Below the pieces are notes generated by a model, which was not told where the DNA came from, ran no database searches, and saw only the letters and a list, made by a program, of their open reading frames with translations. A stretch of 64,000 bases of DNA from Pardosa pseudoannulata. Its lineage: Eukaryota > Arthropoda > Arachnida > Araneae > Lycosidae. Below are positions 14,601 to 26,632 of this stretch, one piece after another. Position numbers and translations under genes: made by a program. Positions within the stretch are counted from its first letter, which is position 1. Each line of letters opens with the position of its first letter. The stretch spans positions 81,972,625 to 82,036,624 of the forward strand of contig CM063500.1 in assembly GCA_032207245.1 (NCBI GenBank), written 5' to 3'.

Positions 14601-15860
14601 TTTCCTAAAACTAACTAAAGGGAAAGTACAAAATATTGATACTTTATTGTTTGTTTTATAATAATAGTTATTATGATCAAGACGATGAGTTTTACATTTT
14701 ATAAAATAGTTTTTATTATTTGAGACATGGTTTAGCATGCCAATTCTACTATTTTATCTTTCTCCGAGGTTTTCATTTTAGAAAATTATAAATTGCAATG
14801 TTAGAGTTTAAATAACAAAGTTGATCCTTTGCTATTTAAATAAAAAAGTTATTTCTTTGTTATTTATATCCTTATATTACAAATAAATGTAGTTATCTTG
14901 ATACTTTGCTTTTACTCTAGTACTTAAAAACGTTACTGCACCTTTTATATCTACAGGATAAAGTAATAAAATCTATCTAAAGATAGACTATTTAAAAAAT
15001 TTTTGATATTTAGATTCTTTTAGTGCAATGGTAAAATAAAAAGTAAATATTTTTAGTATTATGTAAAAAAAATTAATCATCTAAGGAAAAAATCATAAAT
15101 AAAATATAATAATTAAAGAAATTATAAGAATAAAGTTATCACTTATCTTTACTTATAAAAAGTACACTTACAAAGGTTTATGTATAAGAGCCCAATATTA
15201 TGTTTGAATAAGAAGTAAATATTGAAATAAATACTTCTTTAAATTTACAAAGAGAATGACTTTTGCTAATCACCGTTCAGACCAAGACAATGAGAATTAT
15301 GATATATTCTATGTTCTTATCCGACTTATTTTGTTGAAAAATATTCTATCCCACAAATTCCATTATTCAAAACATCTATTCTGTTCCGATGATCATATAT
15401 TTTGTATTTCATATAAATTCATTTCTTTGTGTATCTCCGCAACAATAAATAAAGAGCAATCCTCAAAAAGTATCTACATGCAATTGCCATATTTTACCTC
15501 TAACAATATCTTCGAGAAAAAAAGAAAAGGGAGACAAATTTTCTGTATAGGCAAAGCTTGGTGAAATTTGTTGTCCTTTTAAAAAATACAAGTAATACAT
15601 TGCATTTTAATTCCTCCAGAAAACCGATTCTCATTAAATTCTTCTTGCCCGTCATCTGTACAGGTTGCCGGAGACAAAAGGAACGGGGGTATAATGAAGG
15701 ATTGCATGTTTCAATATATCCTGTATTTTCCTAAGAAACTCATCAATGGAACATTCTCTTAGACATTTTTCTTCAAATAAAGGAATCGTTTTGTCCTCCA
15801 GTGAAGGAAACTTTCAGAACCCATGTGAGATAAGACTTTAAACTACTTAAATAGGGTTTG
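8690..15860 (+). repeat. Satellite A: youngest block with long identical patches between monomers
   Basis: Five or six consecutive monomers share exact or almost exact segments. The segment starting aaaacccctattctgttcc (10292, 11389, 13913) is identical for about 150 bp in three copies. The segment from 8690 to about 8940 is reproduced at 15241-15485, and 9103-9305 is reproduced at 15651-15850. Spacings between copies are 1096, 1078, 1446 and 1457 bp. Open frames of about 100 codons at 8708-9013 and 15256-15564 exist only because these two copies are near identical. The equivalent frames in other copies are interrupted, so I do not call a gene. Confidence 0.8.
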
Positions 15861-16320
15861 CTATTAATATAATTTTAATACATTTATTTCTCTGTTTTAA
15901 AATAGTAATTTAATAACTAAATACTTTAGTTTGCTTCAAATACAGAAATTAGAATTTTGGGTAAAATCTATTAAAATTTATTAATTTGGAAAACTTTACT
16001 TCTGTTTTCCCAAAAATAACAAAAGTTAATGTCCAAAAAATTGAAACTCTACTGTTTGATGTATTATAATCATTATTAGACTATTTTATAAATTTTGATG
16101 TATATATTTAATGATGTTTTGGTGCAATGGGAAAATAAAACCTAAATATTTTTAATCTTATGTAAATAAAATTTAATAATCTAATTAAAAAAATTGTAAA
16201 TAAAATATAATATTTTAAGGAATTAAGTTCAAGAATAATGTTATCACTTATCTTTAAGGATAAGAAGTGCACTTCAAAGGGTTTATGTATCAGAGCCCAA
16301 TAATATGTTTGAATAAGTAG

Positions 16321-17010
16321 TGAATATTGAAATAAATACTTCTTTAAATTTACAAAGAAAACGACTTTTGCTAATCACTGTTGAGAACAAGATAATGAGA
16401 ATTGTGCTGTATATATTAAAAGACTCTTCTGGTTCAATTTGAAAATAAAAGCCTAAATATCTTTAATATTGTGTAAATAAAATTTAATCATCTAAGGAAA
16501 AAATCATAAATAAAATATAATAATTAAAGAAATTATAAGAATAAAGTTATCATTTATCTTTAAGTATAAGAAATGTACAAGGGTTTATGTATAAAGGACC
16601 AATGTTAAGTTTAAATAAATAGGGAATAGTGAAATAAATACTTCTTTAAATTTACAAAAAGAACGGCTTTTGCTAATCACTGTTCAGAACAAGACAATGA
16701 GAATTATGGTTTGCTGTATATATTTAAAGATTCTTCTAGTGCAATAGGAAAATTATAGACTAAATATTTTTAATACTGGGCAAATAAAAATTTAATCATC
16801 TGAAGAAATAAATCATAAAAATTATGATAATTTAAGGAATTTCAAAAATAAAGTTATCATTTAAGTGTAAGAAATGTACTTAGAAGGACTTCTGTTTAAG
16901 GGTCTGTATATTATGCTTGAATTATAAGTAAATATTGAAATAAATACTTCTTTAAATTTACAAAGAGAATGACTTTTGCTAATCACCGTTCAGACCAAGA
17001 CAATGAGAAT
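16321..17010 (+). repeat. Satellite A: three ~305-bp truncated monomers in tandem
   Basis: The landmark cttctttaaatttacaaa occurs at about 16341, 16643 and 16950, only 302-307 bp apart. In each short copy the sequence jumps from the acaagacaatgagaatt block straight to tgctgtatatatttaaaga, which removes about 800 bp of the full monomer. Confidence 0.8.
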
Positions 17011-17710
17011 TATGATATATTCTATGTTCTTATCCGACTTATTTTGTTGAACAAGCTTCTTCTAATCCTAGTATTCCAATATTCAAAACCCCCTATTCTG
17101 TTCCATTGCTCATATATTTTGTATTTCACATAAATTCATTTCTTTGTGTATCTCCGCAAAAGTAAATAAAAGGTAATCCTGAAAATGTATCTACATGCAA
17201 ATACCACATTTTACCTCTAACAATATCTTCGAAAAAATGAAAAACAGAGACATATTTTCTGCATAGGGCAAAACTTGGTAAAATTTGATTTTAAAAAAAA
17301 ACCTTGATTTTTTTAATGTGATGCATTGCAATTTAACTCCTTCAGAAAACCGATTCTCATTAAATTCTTTTTGCACATTCTATGTACAGGTTGCGGAGAC
17401 AAAAGGAACGGAAGTATAATCATATATTGCATGTTTCAATATATCCTGTATTTTCGTAAGAAACTCATAAATGAAACATTCTCTCAGATTTAGCCATTTT
17501 TCATCAAATAAAGGAATTGTTTTGTCCGCCGGTGAAAGAAGGATACAAAACTTTCATTACTCAAGCAAGATAAGCATTTTATCACTTGAATAGCGATTGT
17601 TTTAAAATTTCAAAAGGATTATTATTCAAACTATGATTTATTGGTTTCTATATTTTTACACAGTAGTGTAATAACTTAAAACTTCGGTAAATTTGCTTTA
17701 TAAATATTAA

Positions 17711-18333
17711 CCACTTAGACGGTTAAATGTTGTCAAATGAAACACTTTGGTTTGTTCACACATACACAAAATACTAGTGAAAAGTACGTGTCTTAATCTA
17801 ACCTTTGGCCATACCGACTTCTATACTCCGTAAAACAGTCAGCTTCTAATTGGGTAAGGGAAATTTATCCCAACGAATTTAATAATACAAGTTCTTACTT
17901 AAGCGGTTCATTTTACCTTCGTTGCTTGAGAAGTCGATCTGCGTAATGAGGAGTGCTACACAACTTCGTTTTATGAGGTTCTACTCGTGCCTAGTTCTGG
18001 GTTAGCTTAAGTTTTAGTAAGATCAAATGTATTAATTTTTGTAATCGCTTTCAATGTTTTTCTTTTACTAGTAGTAATATTGTTTAACAGTTTAAGTTAC
18101 CAGTTTAAACGATTCTATACCATGTTTATTTGCCTTAAACCTTTTCTTTGTATGTTTTAAGTGAATTAAACGTTAGTTTTATTTTTAAAAGTTTGTTTAT
18201 GTTCATTTACATTTAAAACACATTGCTGAGACTCTGCAACGATAACTTTTACAATTCCATTTTCTTTTTACAATTTAAGACTGTTTAAGAAGTCTGTTTA
18301 ATTTTTAGTTTGACTAAATTAGATTGACTATCA
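17711..18333. other. Unrecognised insertion or replacement in satellite A
   Basis: From about 17711 to 18333 the sequence is unlike any satellite A segment and is less A-rich than its flanks. Satellite sequence resumes near 18337 (acacatataatct, compare 19456), but several hundred bp of monomer are absent between the two flanks. A TTAA lies at each boundary (17707-17710 and 18334-18337), but I see no inverted terminal repeats and no coding similarity, so a TTAA transposon is only one possibility. Confidence 0.5.
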
Positions 18334-20799
18334 TTAATACACATATAATCTCTTAAATTGATTACATATTTCGTATTTCATGTATATTCACTTATTTGGG
18401 TATTTTCGCAAAAATAAATAAAAGGTAATCCTGAAATTGTATCTACATGCAATTACCATATTTTATCTCTAGCAATATCTTTGAAAAAGAGAGACATATT
18501 CTCTGCATAGGCAAAACATGGTGAAATTTCCTGTGCATGCTAAAAAAAAAAAAAAACCACGTGATGCATTGCATTTTAACTCCTTCAGAAAATTAATTCT
18601 CATTAAATTCTTCTTGTACATCGTCTATAGATGTTGCCGCAGACAAAAGGGACGGGAATATAATGAAGGATTGCATGTTTCAATATATCCTGTATTTTCC
18701 TAAGAAACTCATCAATGGAACATTCTCTTAGACATTTTTCTTCAAATAAAGGAATCGTTTTGTCCGATGATAAGAGTAGGGTACAAAACTTTTATCCCTC
18801 AAGGGAGATAAGATTTTAAGCAATTTTAATAGTAATTATTCTAAAATTTAAAAAGGAACATTTTTCGAATTATGAATTACTTATCTTTTTCTATATTTTT
18901 ATTTAGTAATGTCATAACTAAAACTTTTATTTGCATTATAAATATTACTCTCTATTATATAAATTTTTGATAAAACTGATTAAACTGTCCGCTTTTCATT
19001 TATTCCGCTTTTCCAAAATTAATCAACAGAAGGTAGACTATTTTATAATGCTAAAGTTTGCTGTATTCATTTAAAGATTCTTCTGGTGCAATGGGAAAAT
19101 AAAAGGCTAAATATTTTTAATATTGTGTAAATAAAAATTTAATCATCTAAGGAAAAATATCATAAATAAAAATATAATAATTAAAGGAATTGCATGAATA
19201 AAGTTATCATTAGTCATCATTAGTTATAATTATTCAAGTATAAAAAATGTACTTACAAGGGTTTATGTATAAGAGACCAATATTCTGTTTGAATAAATAG
19301 TAAATATTGAAATAAGTACTTCCGTAAATTTATAAAAAGAATGACTTTTGCTAATAACTTCTCAGAACAAAACAAGGGGAATTATGGTATATTTTATGTT
19401 CTTATGCGAATTATTTATAGGAAAAATTCTATTCAGAGCATTCCATTATTTTAAAACACATATAATCTGTTCCGTTGATTATATATTTTGTATTTCACAT
19501 AAATTCATTTCTTTGTGTATCTCCGCAAAAGTAAATAAAAGGTAATCCTGAAAATGTATCTATATATTCAATTGCCATAGTTATGTCTAAAATTATCTTC
19601 TAAAAAAAAGGAAAAGTGTGGCATATTTTCTGCATAGTCAAGACTTGGTGAAATTTGGTGTCCTTGATTAATTAATTAACATTAATTTTTAACTCCTTCA
19701 GAAAACCGATTCTCATTAAATTCTATTTGCATCCTATGTACAGGTTGCCTGAGACAAAAGGAAAGGGAGTATAATGAAGAATTGCGTGTTTCAATATATC
19801 CTGTATTTTCCTGAGAAACATTCTCTCAGATTTAGTCATTTTTCATCAGATAAAGTGATTGTTTTGTACAGTGGTGACAGAAGAATGCAAAACTTTCATA
19901 ACCCAAGGAACATAAAATTTTAAGCAATCTTAATAGTGATTATCCTAAAATTTAAAAAGAAATATTTTTCGAATTATAATATATTTTTCCTCTATCTTTA
20001 TATAGTAATGTAATAACTAAGACCTTTTATTTGCGTTATGATTTTTGATAAAACTGATTCAATATCTTTCTCTTGCAAAACAATTTATCCCGTTTTTCCA
20101 AAATTAATCAACAAAAGAAAATACTAAACTATGGAACATTTATTTTTGTTTTTATAATAATTATAAATATAAACAAGACAATGAATTGTATACTCTAAAA
20201 AGGTTTTTCTACGACTTACCAAAGAATTTTCGACGTCCTCTTTATCGCATTATTTTTGTTTGATCGTTCTAATTTTAAAAATTAGGAATTGTCAGTGTTA
20301 AGCTTTTGATAACAAACTTGTTATTTTGTTATTTAAAACCTAACCTTATATCTAGTGAGTAAATCTGTGCTTTACGTTTTTATGAGTAATTGAACATTTT
20401 CTTGAACACTATTCATCTTTAAAAATAAATTACGTAATCTATCTTAGGATAAACTGCTTAGAGCTTTTTCTTTAAGTTTTCTGTGTGTTTTTTAGTTCAA
20501 TGCGAAAGTAAAACCTTTAAGATTTTTAATATTGTGCTAATAAAGTTTTAATCCTCTAAAGAAAGTGACGGAAAATAAAACTTGAAAATTCTAGAATTTT
20601 AAGATCATTATGCAATTGTTTTCTCTTATTTCTAAGAATAAGGCCCAATATTGGGATAATAATAATCGATAAGAGGTAAAATTTGAAAAGAAAAATATTT
20701 CTTTAAATTCACAAGATGAATGATTTTTGCTAATCATTATTTTAACACTTTAATGCCTGAGTTATTTCTGCCTTTTACATATCGATAATATTTTAATTA

Positions 20800-23620
20800 G
20801 TTATTATGATCTGGGCAGAATAAAGAAAATATGAAGTTTAAACAGCTTTGTATACTACAGCACGTGACGTTAATGATCAGCTGTTTTTTTAAACATTATA
20901 TGATGCCATTTATAAAAGTCTAAAGCCGGAAAAAAGATTTATTAGATATTACATATAAAATAAGTACTGTTAAATATATTTTTATAATTGATAGAGCAAT
21001 TTATCGGTCTATGTTTCTACAAAAAATATTAAAGTTCGGTCCGCTGTTTGAAGAACCATAAAATGTTGATCCAAATGAAAAATTTATAAATAAGAGAAAT
21101 TACTATAAATTAATAGATTGTTTATAAGATTGGCCTCTAGCAATTCCCAAAAGAAAAACACTTCTAAGAATACTTAAAATTCTACAAGCTATTTTTAGTG
21201 GTATCTAAAAAGATACGCCAAGCATTAAAGATTTAAGAAAGGCAGTGAGAATTGTGATATGTTTTAAATTTTTATCTAACTTATTGTGTCAAAGTAGATA
21301 CTATTTCAATCATTTCAGTAAGCAAAACACGTATTCTATTCCACTGAAGATATATTTTATATTTTTCATTGATTTCATTTTAGCGTATCACGCAGAAATA
21401 AAAAAAATCATAAAAAAATTATGATTTGCACGTTATTATGATCCACGCAGAATATTGAAAATATGAAATTTTATTAGTTATTTATACTACAGCACGTGAC
21501 GTTAATGTGTTATTGTTTCAAACATTATATGATGCCATTTATGAAAAAGTAAAAAAAGATTCATTAGGTATTACATGTAAAATAAGTACTATAAAATATA
21601 TTTTTATAACAGATAAAGCTAATTTATCATGATGTCAGTCTGTGTACCAACAGAAAAAGTAAATTTATGTGTGCTGTTTTAAGAACCATAAAGTGTGGAT
21701 CCAAATGAAAAATTTGTAAATAACAGAAATGTAATTACTACAAATTTACTAGATTGTATATAAGATTGCTCTCTACCAATTCTCAAAAGGAAAACAATTC
21801 TAAGTATACTTAAAATTCTACGAGCTATTTTTAGCGGTATCTAAAAAGATACGCCAGGAATTAAAGATTTAAGAAATGCAGTGAGAATTGTGATATATTT
21901 TAAGTTCTTACCTAACTTATTGTGTCAAAATAGACACTATTTCAATCATTCCAACTAAAGACCAAAACACGTATTCTATTCCAATAAAGATATATTTTAT
22001 ATTTCCCATTGATTACATTTCAGCGTATCACGCAGAAATAAAAAAAAATCGCAAAAAAATATGATCTGCTCAGAATAAAGAAAATATGAAGTTTAAACAG
22101 CTTTGTATACCACCGGACGTGACGTTAATGTGGAGCTACCGTTTTAAACATTATATGATGCCATCTATGAATGAGTAAAAAAGGATTTATTAGGTATTAC
22201 ATGTAAAAAAGTACTGTAAATTAGAGTTTTATAATGGATAAAACAATTAATCATGATCTCTGTCTATGTATCTAGAGAAAAAGTAAACTTTGGCGCTATG
22301 TTCGAAGAACCATAAAATGTCAGTTTAAATGAAAAATTTATAAATAACAGAAATTACTATATATTTAGTATATTGTATATAAGATTGCCCTTTAGCAGTT
22401 CTCAAAAGGAAAACACTTCTAAGAATATTTAAAATTTTACAAGCTATATTTAACGGTATCTAAAAAAGATACGCTAGGCATTAAAGATTTAAGTAAGACA
22501 GTGAGAATTGTGATATTTTTAAACTCTTATCTAACTTATTGTGTTAAAGTAGCTACTATTTCAATCATTTCAATAACCAAAACACGTATTCTATTCCGCT
22601 GAAGATATATTTTATATTTCCCATTGATTACATTCCAGCGTATCACGCAGAAATAAAAAAAAAAATCCTTAAAAAGCTTCTACGTGGAATCACTATTTTT
22701 ATCACTAACAATAACTTTCAGAAAACAGGAGACTTATATTTACTGCTGAGACAAAATTAAGTTATCGTAATTCGTTGTAAAAAAACACACGTGACACATT
22801 GCATTTTAACTCTTCCAGAATACCAAATCTCATAAAATTCTCATCTCACATTCTCTTTATAGGTTACCAGAGATAAAAGAAACTGAAGTATTACATATTT
22901 CTAATAAAGTTTTAAACCTCTAAAGAAAGTGATCGAAAATAAAATTTGAAAATTCTAGAATGTTAAGATCTCTTTCTATTGTTTTCTCTTATGTCTAAGA
23001 ATAAGGCCGAATACTGGGATAATAATAATCTATAAGAGGTAAATATTAAAAAAAATATTTCTTTAAATTCAGAAGGTGAATGATTTTAGCTAATCATTAT
23101 TTTATCCCTTTAATGCCCAAGTTATTTCTGCCGATTACCTATCGATACAAGTCTTATTATTAATTAATATGATCTGCGCAGAATAAAGAAAATATGAAGT
23201 GTAAACATATTTGTATATTACAGCATGTGATGTTTATGAGCAGCTATCGTTTTAAACATTATATGATGCCATTTATGAAACAGTAAAAAGTCGTGAAAAA
23301 AGTTTTATTAGGTATTACATGTTAAATAAGTACTGTAAATTATATTTTTATAATAGATTAAACCATTTATCCTGATGTCAGTCTATGTATCGATAGAAAA
23401 AGTAAATTTAGGAGCTCTGTTCAAATAACCATAAAGTGTCGGTCTAAATGAAAAATTTATAAAGAATATAAATTACTTGTAAATTAAGTAGATTGTTTAA
23501 AAGATTGCACTTTATTCAATTCTCAAAAGGAAAACACTTCTAAGAATACTTAAAATTCTACAAGTTATTTTTAGCGGTATCTAAAAAGATACGCAAGGAA
23601 TTAAAGATTTAAGAAAGGCA
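20800..23620 (+). repeat. Satellite A: short-form tandem repeats of ~625 bp
   Basis: The block cagcacgtgacgttaatg occurs near 20858, 21490 and 22115, and a variant occurs at 23220. A second landmark resembling ccaaatgaaaaatttataaataa follows the same spacing (638, 621 and 1123 bp). Each unit ends with tatctaaaaagatacgcca and then a shared cagtgagaattgtgatat block. The fourth interval is longer because it retains the acattgcattttaac part of the full monomer. A related copy lies near 34150-34500. Confidence 0.85.
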
Positions 23621-23688
23621 GTGAGAATTGTGATATGTTTTAAGCTTTTACCTAACTTATTGTGTCAAAGTAGATACTATTTCAATCA

Positions 23689-24329
23689 CCAAAAAAAAAA
23701 CACATCACAAGACACATATAGAAAACAACCCCCAAAACTCAAAATCAATCATAATTCATCAAAAATCAAAATTCAGAAAAACAAAACAAATAAAAGATTT
23801 CAAGCAAAAAAACAACAAATTTCACCAATCACAAAAACCCATTCACAAATTTCAAGAAAAAACCAAAAACTATTATAACTAATAAATTAAACAACTAACA
23901 AAAAAAAAAAAATTCACAAACAAAAACTAATCACATTTATCACCTATCTACATCCCAAATCAAAACAAAAAATATTATTAATATTAAAAAAAAAGACACA
24001 AACAAATTCATAAACAGCCCACATACACAAAACAAATTAAATCATTCCAGAACAAACACCCATTAACAAGTAAAAAACATCTCAAAACAATTCTATGAAA
24101 AAAAAAAATAATCCCAAAAAAAAACACAAACAATATTTCTAATGTTAAAAAACAAAATAATCCAAAAACAAAAAAAAAATTAAAAACACAATAAAAAATA
24201 AAATATAACCACAAATATAAAAACAAATTCAAATAAAATTCCCAAATTCTACTTCAAAAATTAACATATCCTAAACAAAAAAAAAAAAAAAAAGAAAATT
24301 AAATATATAACAGATAAAACCACAAACAT
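23689..24329. other. G-depleted, A/C-rich island inserted in satellite A (641 bp)
   Basis: Only 14 of 641 plus-strand bases are G by my count, whereas C is common and A is the majority base. Both flanks are ordinary satellite. The uninterrupted sequence ttcaatcatttcagtaagc is seen at 21300-21330, and here the island splits it with ATCA present on both sides (23685-23688 and 24330-24333). No satellite sequence is lost. Open frames on either strand arise because TAG and TGA need G on the plus strand. I recognise no protein. It may be a real insertion or an assembly or base-calling artefact. Confidence 0.75.
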
Positions 24330-24469
24330 ATCATTTCAGTAAGCAAAACACGTATTCTATTCCACTGAAGATATATTTTATATTTTTCATTGATTACATT
24401 TCAGCGTAACACGCAGAAAGAAAAAAATACTAAAAATATTTCTACGTGGAATCACTATGTTTTATCACT

Positions 24470-24512
24470 AACAATATCTTTCAGAAAACAAGATTTTCTG
24501 AAAGATATTGTT
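24470..24512. repeat. Perfect 19-bp inverted repeat created inside satellite A
   Basis: The arms aacaatatctttcagaaaa (24470-24488) and its exact reverse complement (24494-24512) flank a 5-base loop. Other monomers (for example near 22708) have only the left arm followed by caggagacttatattt, so the right arm replaced normal satellite sequence. Confidence 0.9.
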
Positions 24513-25137
24513 ATTATTTTCTGCTGAGGCAAAATTAAGTTATCGTAATTTGTTGTCCTTGTAAAAAAACATACGGGATACATTGCATTTAACTCTTCCA
24601 GAATACCGAATCTCATAAAATTCTCATCTCACATTCTCTTTATAGGTTACCAGAGATAAAAGGAACAGAAGTAAACTGAAGTAATACATATTTCGAGATA
24701 TTTTTTACAGGGATTTCATAAAAGAAAAAATCCCGCAAATTCCGTTTCATCAAATGAAGGATTTGTTTTGTCTATCAGTGAAAGAACGGTGGAAATCTTT
24801 CAAAACTCACGCGTTATAAAATTAATAACTTGGCTGACGATTAAAGTTTCTACAGGAATATTATTTGAATTATGATTTATTAATTTCTACTTTTTGAAGT
24901 CTAACTTCACTAGAAGAAAAACGAAGATTCAAATTTACAAAAGCTTAATAGGTCCTGTTCTTACTTATTCGACTGAGACCTGGGCAAGGACAGAAAAAGT
25001 TAAAAATACCATTTCTGTTTTTGAAAGAAAAATTTTGATAAGATTTTTTGGTGGTATAAACTTTAATAATATCTGGAGAAGAAAAACTAACTCTGAACTC
25101 TATAAATCTTTAAAAGATCTAGATATAGTACAATATA

Positions 25138-25710
25138 CAGTCAGTACCGGGTATATGGTCACCTCCTCATAAGGGCACCCAGCTTATATGGTCAGTTTTC
25201 AAAAGTCCCGTCTAACTTAATAGGTTCTTGCCCCTACTGATAACAAGTGGACATCTATCTGCTTATTGGTTGAAGTTATCTCTCTCGTACATAAACGCAG
25301 ATGTTATTTTACTAATTACGAAGCAGCACATGATTATTTAGAAGCTATTAGAGACTTAAAAAAAGTTGTGTTAACAACTAACAATAGGAAGCAAACTTTT
25401 AAATTATTTTTAAATACATTGAACATGAATGTACGTATGTACTTGTGCTGTACTTTGATTAGTAAGGTAAGCTAATAAATTTCCCACAAAAAAAATATTG
25501 CATATTTTTAATGTAGTTTTTACTCTTCGAATTAATTTTTAAAATGTTCTTAAAAGTATAATTATTTGTTTATGAGTACTACATTCTGATAGGTGAATCA
25601 ATCCTGCCACAATTTAATAGAATTGTATTGTTCCGCATATATGGGTCACCCCGCTTACCTGGTCTGATTTTTCTAGACCGCTGAGCTGATCATATAACCG
25701 ATACAGACTG
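25138..25710 (+). mobile_element. pogo/Tigger-type deletion derivative (573 bp)
   Basis: The termini are inverted repeats, CAGTCAGTACCGGGTATATG at the left against CAGTCTGTATCGGTTATATG read inward from the right. TA occurs immediately outside both ends (25136-25137, 25711-25712), as expected for Tc1/mariner/pogo target duplication. The inside keeps a frame at 25266-25475 with TNYEAAHDYLEAIRDLKK followed by NNRKQT. This resembles the C-terminal tail of Tigger/jerky transposases (a short helical segment followed by KQT..FF). The catalytic core is gone. It split the LINE relic. Confidence 0.75.
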
Positions 25711-25722
25711 TATAAGTATATA

Positions 25723-26632
25723 CAGGGTGTCCCAAAAGTCCGTGTACAAACTTGGAGGGGGGTAGAGAACTTCATGGGGAGCCATATTTACATAGGAAAG
25801 CATAGGCGGAAACGTAACCCTTACGAGATAAAGAGACACAAAGACAATAAGGACACACGCAGAATGCAGTTTAAAACTCTTTATTATACACAAAAAAACA
25901 ATAATAAATAAAAAGTATTACAGGAGGTGTTAGAAATTGCTGTCATTGGCATGAATGCACGCACGACACCGACGCGATATGGATTGGCAGACATTTTTGA
26001 AAATACCGGGCATTTCACGGATCGTAGAAGCAGCGATGGATACTCGTGCCACCAGGTCCATTGCAGAATTGACGGGCGTGTTGTACACAAGGCTCTTCAT
26101 GGCACCCTAGAGGAAAAAATCCAGAGCAGATAAATCAGGGGATCTGGGAGGCCAAGCGACGGGGCCACCACGCCCAATCCACCTGTTTGGAAATCTCCGG
26201 TCCAAATGCTCACGAACACACCCTCTTCGAATACGGGTGTTCGTGATGTTCGTGGCCGTCCAGAACGTTCAATCGTGGCTCTGAAGGATCCATGTTCCGC
26301 GAGGTTCTGACGCACCCGGGCGAACATTTGATGATTCGGTTGCCGCCTCTTTGGATACCTTTCCTGATACTACCGAACAACAGCATCTACGGTCTTTCCG
26401 TTGGCTAGACCGTAGATGAAATGGATATCTGCCTACCCGGCGTTCGTAAAATTATTCACGTTCATCGCACGCTGTTTGCGTCTAAACTGAGGAAACCACA
26501 CGCGCCGATCTTGCAAGGTCGCGTATAGCGCCACCTATTGCTTTCTGCCCATGCTTTCCAATGTCATTTTGGCTCATCACAATGTTGCCTACCTCCCCTC
26601 CAAGTTTGTACACGGACATCCGGGACACCCTG
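25723..26632 (-). mobile_element. mariner-like element of the DUF4817 transposase type, internally deleted (910 bp)
   Basis: Terminal inverted repeats of about 40 bp begin CAGGGTGTCCCAAAAGTCCG at the left and CAGGGTGTCCCGGATGTCCG on the opposite strand at the right. Both continue into tgtacaaacttggagggg. TA flanks both ends (25721-25722, 26633-26634). The element lies 10 bp from the pogo-type element, in the same LINE relic. It is flanked by only one target dinucleotide per side, so it transposed as a unit. Confidence 0.9.
25930..26465 (-). pseudogene. Defective mariner-like (DUF4817/IS630-type) transposase
   Basis: On the minus strand the N-terminal helix-turn-helix region reads ADIHFIYGLANGKTVDAVV, then a stop in place of a residue, then RQPNHQMFARVRQNLAEHGS and GRPRTSRTPVFEE. 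This is the pattern of DUF4817 transposases. The sequence then jumps to the end of the catalytic domain: WPPRSPDLSALDFFLWG (after a frameshift), then NTPVNSAMDLVARV and REMPGIFKNVCQS, ending RCRACIHANDSNF and a stop at 25930. The first two catalytic aspartates fall in the deleted middle, so it cannot be active. The PRSPDL motif carries the last Asp of the DDD/E triad. Confidence 0.85.

Noticed and set aside
23621..24232. Lysine/glutamine-rich plus-strand frame and Phe-rich minus-strand frame as possible membrane or mitochondrial genes
   Set aside because: The G-poor composition removes TAG and TGA from the plus strand and biases the minus strand to Phe, Leu, Val and Cys codons. No recognisable protein order is present.
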